The notes below the pieces were generated by a model that worked only from the letters and a program-made list of their open reading frames with translations, had not been told where the DNA came from and searched no databases. Below are positions 35,082-36,407 of a stretch of 36,407 bases of DNA, in pieces. The stretch lies in assembly GCA_020848995.1 (NCBI GenBank), contig JADLHA010000018.1, positions 1 to 36,407 of the forward strand, in the 5' to 3' direction. The position numbers and the translations under genes were made by a program. The stretch comes from Saprospiraceae bacterium (GTDB taxonomy: Bacteria > Bacteroidota > Bacteroidia > Chitinophagales > Saprospiraceae). Every line of letters starts with the position of its first letter. Position 1 is the stretch's first letter.

Positions 35082-35897
35082 ATGATTTGCCAAACGTGCG
35101 CATATGTTCCTACTGCCGAGCCCGAAAGGAGTCTCGTGCGCTGCATTTGGGCAACATCCAAACGAGGCTTCGAGTCTGAAGCAGAGCGTATCCTCCCGGT
35201 GGGAAATGCCGAGATCCTCTTCAATTTTACACTCCGTACCATCTGCTACCAGGATGATCCCGCTCAGGGCTTTCTGCTCCAACGCTGTGTTGTCAATGGG
35301 CTCAATACACGTCCCATTCATCTGCTCAAAACAAAAGAGGAGCGGCTTTTGGGCATTCAACTAACGGGGCCTGGACTGAAATGCCTTTTCGATATCCCCG
35401 TTGAGGAATTTCGAGATAAGGTCTTCGATGGATTTGACGTAAGCTGCTGTCTGCAACCCTTGTACGACCGATTGGCAGGATTGCCTTCCTTTGCATTGCA
35501 AGTGGCAGAAGTGATGAAGTGGATTCGAAACAGCTTACATAGTAAAAAAGTATCACTGGAACGGTGTCGGCTGCTGACCCTGACGGGATCATACGCTAAA
35601 AATGCCCCTCTCTCGGTAGCCCGCTTGCGGAGTGCCTGCAACGTAACAGACCGGCATTTGAGACGCCTGACCCGGGAATTTAGCGGGCTGAACGCAATCG
35701 ATTGGATCGCTTATCAGAAATACCTCGGGACCTTGCACGAAATTCATACAGACCGCCGCCCGCTGACCGACATCTCTTACCAAAACGGATACTGCGACCA
35801 GTCGCATTTTATCCGCGAATTCAAATCATTTACCGGCTTAACGCCCGGACAGTACCGCACCAAGAAAAGTGGACTGGTTGGCCACTTGTATTCCTGA
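35082..35897 (+). CDS. AraC-family transcriptional regulator (DUF6597-type N-terminus)
   Basis: A 271-residue regulator. Residues 1-150 resemble the DUF6597 ligand or sensing domain often found before AraC helices (YVPTAEPERSLVRCIWATS, ILPVGNAEILFNF, LLGIQLTGPGLKCLF). The C-terminal AraC DNA-binding domain at about 170-265 has two helix-turn-helix motifs: RLRSACNVTDRHLRRLTREF and the hallmark DISYQNGYCDQSHFIREFKS, ending FTGLTPGQYR. ATG 35082 gives the normal N-terminus. It is divergent from the receptor-phytase operon and might control it, but genes of this subfamily are often stand-alone, so this is only a guess. Confidence 0.92.
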   Translation: MICQTCAYVPTAEPERSLVRCIWATSKRGFESEAERILPVGNAEILFNFTLRTICYQDDPAQGFLLQRCVVNGLNTRPIHLLKTKEERLLGIQLTGPGLKCLFDIPVEEFRDKVFDGFDVSCCLQPLYDRLAGLPSFALQVAEVMKWIRNSLHSKKVSLERCRLLTLTGSYAKNAPLSVARLRSACNVTDRHLRRLTREFSGLNAIDWIAYQKYLGTLHEIHTDRRPLTDISYQNGYCDQSHFIREFKSFTGLTPGQYRTKKSGLVGHLYS

Positions 35898-36069
35898 AGG
35901 TGCGATCTCTTGGAGTCTTTAAAAAATCTTGTATATCCATTGTGGTTTCCCGGTGTATTGCATTTGCACCAATATTTCTTTCGCCTGGTCGCTGACGCCC
36001 TGAGAATGCTTCAGACTCAAAGCCCTTTCTGCTTCGGTTCAGGCACATTTCCTTCCATGTACACCCGGC

Positions 36070-36100
36070 TTGTCATTATCATTCCTTCTGTTTATCTTTG
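36070..36100 (+). promoter_or_regulatory. Canonical Bacteroidota promoter before the small membrane ORF
   Basis: TTG at 36070-36072, a 20-bp spacer, then TATCTTTG at 36093-36100. Transcription should start near 36107, about 28 nt before the six-codon leader ORF at 36135. Confidence 0.75.
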
Positions 36101-36134
36101 AAGTGGACCTGCATTCAGTCAGGCATTTAACACT

Positions 36135-36155
36135 ATGAAATTTAGCATATCATGA
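36135..36155 (+). other. Six-codon leader ORF (MKFSIS) overlapping the next start
   Basis: ATG 36135 reads MKFSIS and ends at TGA 36153-36155, which overlaps ATG 36152 as ATGA. Ribosomes finishing the leader could restart on the membrane ORF. The leader itself may be accidental. Confidence 0.4.
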
Positions 36156-36301
36156 AAATTCCTTCTCTGGTCCGCTTAGTCCTCTCCATTTGTGCGGGCA
36201 TCATTTTAGGCAGCGCCGTCAACATGGGGCTCATATTGAACAGCAGCAGCGTGATCCCGCCTCCGGATGGAGCAGACCTGACTGGTTTGACCCCCTATTA
36301 A
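36152..36301 (+). CDS. Short membrane protein, possibly truncated family member
   Basis: A 49-residue ORF with one hydrophobic segment (LVRLVLSICAGIILGSAVNM) followed by GLILNSSSVIPPPDGADLTG and LTPY, then TAA. From memory, SAVNMG followed by SS-IPPP-G-D is the N-terminal signature of a Bacteroidota membrane-protein family of roughly 130-150 residues with several helices. Here the frame stops directly after the first loop, and the next 50 bases are AT-rich and do not continue the expected sequence in any frame. The gene is therefore probably truncated or disrupted, although the promoter at 36070-36100 looks intact. Too short for a firm assignment. Confidence 0.55.
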   Translation: MKIPSLVRLVLSICAGIILGSAVNMGLILNSSSVIPPPDGADLTGLTPY

Positions 36302-36407
36302 TCAGACTTTCGTTACAAAGTTAATAAATAGATCAAAACATCAAAATATTTTTGCACTTCCAGGAAACGACCGACGGTGATCTTTATACCGATGGGAAGA
36401 GTGGCAG

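Noticed and set aside
35996-36040. Inverted 18-bp similarity (17 matches) to the start of the AraC-type gene (GGCTTyGAGTCTGAAGCA)
   Set aside because: A match of this length is roughly expected once by chance in a 36-kb window, and the flanks do not extend it.
36347-36354. TATTTTTG on the plus strand as a promoter for a gene or RNA starting at the right edge
   Set aside because: No -33 TTG at proper spacing and only about 50 bases follow, too few to identify a product.
36313-36405. Minus-strand open frame at the right edge ending EVQKYFDVLIYLLTL
   Set aside because: Thirty open codons can occur by chance and only a tail would be visible; could be the 3' end of a gene outside the window but cannot be supported.
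1-36407. CRISPR arrays, tRNA and rRNA genes
   Set aside because: No regularly spaced repeats of CRISPR type and no tRNA or rRNA core sequences were found by eye on either strand.

Overview
The window looks like a chromosomal segment of a Bacteroidota bacterium, most likely from the Saprospiraceae/Lewinella-like side of the phylum (an inference from gene style, not a search). The evidence is five proteins with type IX secretion (T9SS) type A sorting tails, a TonB-dependent receptor of the SusC-like group, a LytS-type sensor kinase with a reg_prop propeller and its LytTR regulator, an IleRS of the Bacteroidota type, and repeated TAnnTTTG -7 promoter elements, several with a TTG about 20 bp upstream.

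Layout. 1-69: start of an IS30-like transposase running off the left edge. 336-4972: an AT-rich leftward two-gene unit, a beta-helix T9SS cargo followed by a propeller/PKD T9SS cargo. The first gene has a good promoter and an ATG with a signal peptide, but an 8-bp tandem repeat (4.75 copies) inside the signal-peptide codons puts that ATG out of frame. Losing one repeat restores a perfect secreted protein, so this looks like a phase-variable surface protein caught in the OFF state. 5058-5278: a 20-bp inverted repeat pair where base composition changes sharply. 5337-16088: GC-richer housekeeping and envelope genes: sugar porter, LdtD-like L,D-transpeptidase with a small overlapping upstream gene, ileS, a large metzincin-type metalloprotease and a secreted PqqB-like metallo-beta-lactamase-fold protein. 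16174-22767: divergent genes for a large Asp-box propeller/LamG T9SS protein and a CotH-kinase/lamin-tail T9SS protein.

22961-26910: kinase-regulator pair. 27164-30255: two-gene operon of a short T9SS protein and a long fibre-like protein, behind a canonical promoter. 30471-30696: a 226-bp MITE-like element with 19-bp terminal inverted repeats and a TAAA duplication; its core is about 78% identical to a second copy at 14939-15067. 30789-34719: operon of a TonB-dependent receptor and a beta-propeller phytase, likely a phytate phosphorus scavenging unit. 35082-35897: AraC-type regulator. 36135-36301: a six-codon leader ORF coupled to a short membrane-protein ORF that looks like a truncated family member.

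The strongest candidate for something new is the octanucleotide switch at 4929-4966. Next are the dispersed MITE-like repeats, a recurring palindrome (consensus about CTAACRAACGTTYGTTAG), and the swapped class I signature (GIHH) in IleRS. All coordinates, alignments and counts were made by eye; no database search was run.
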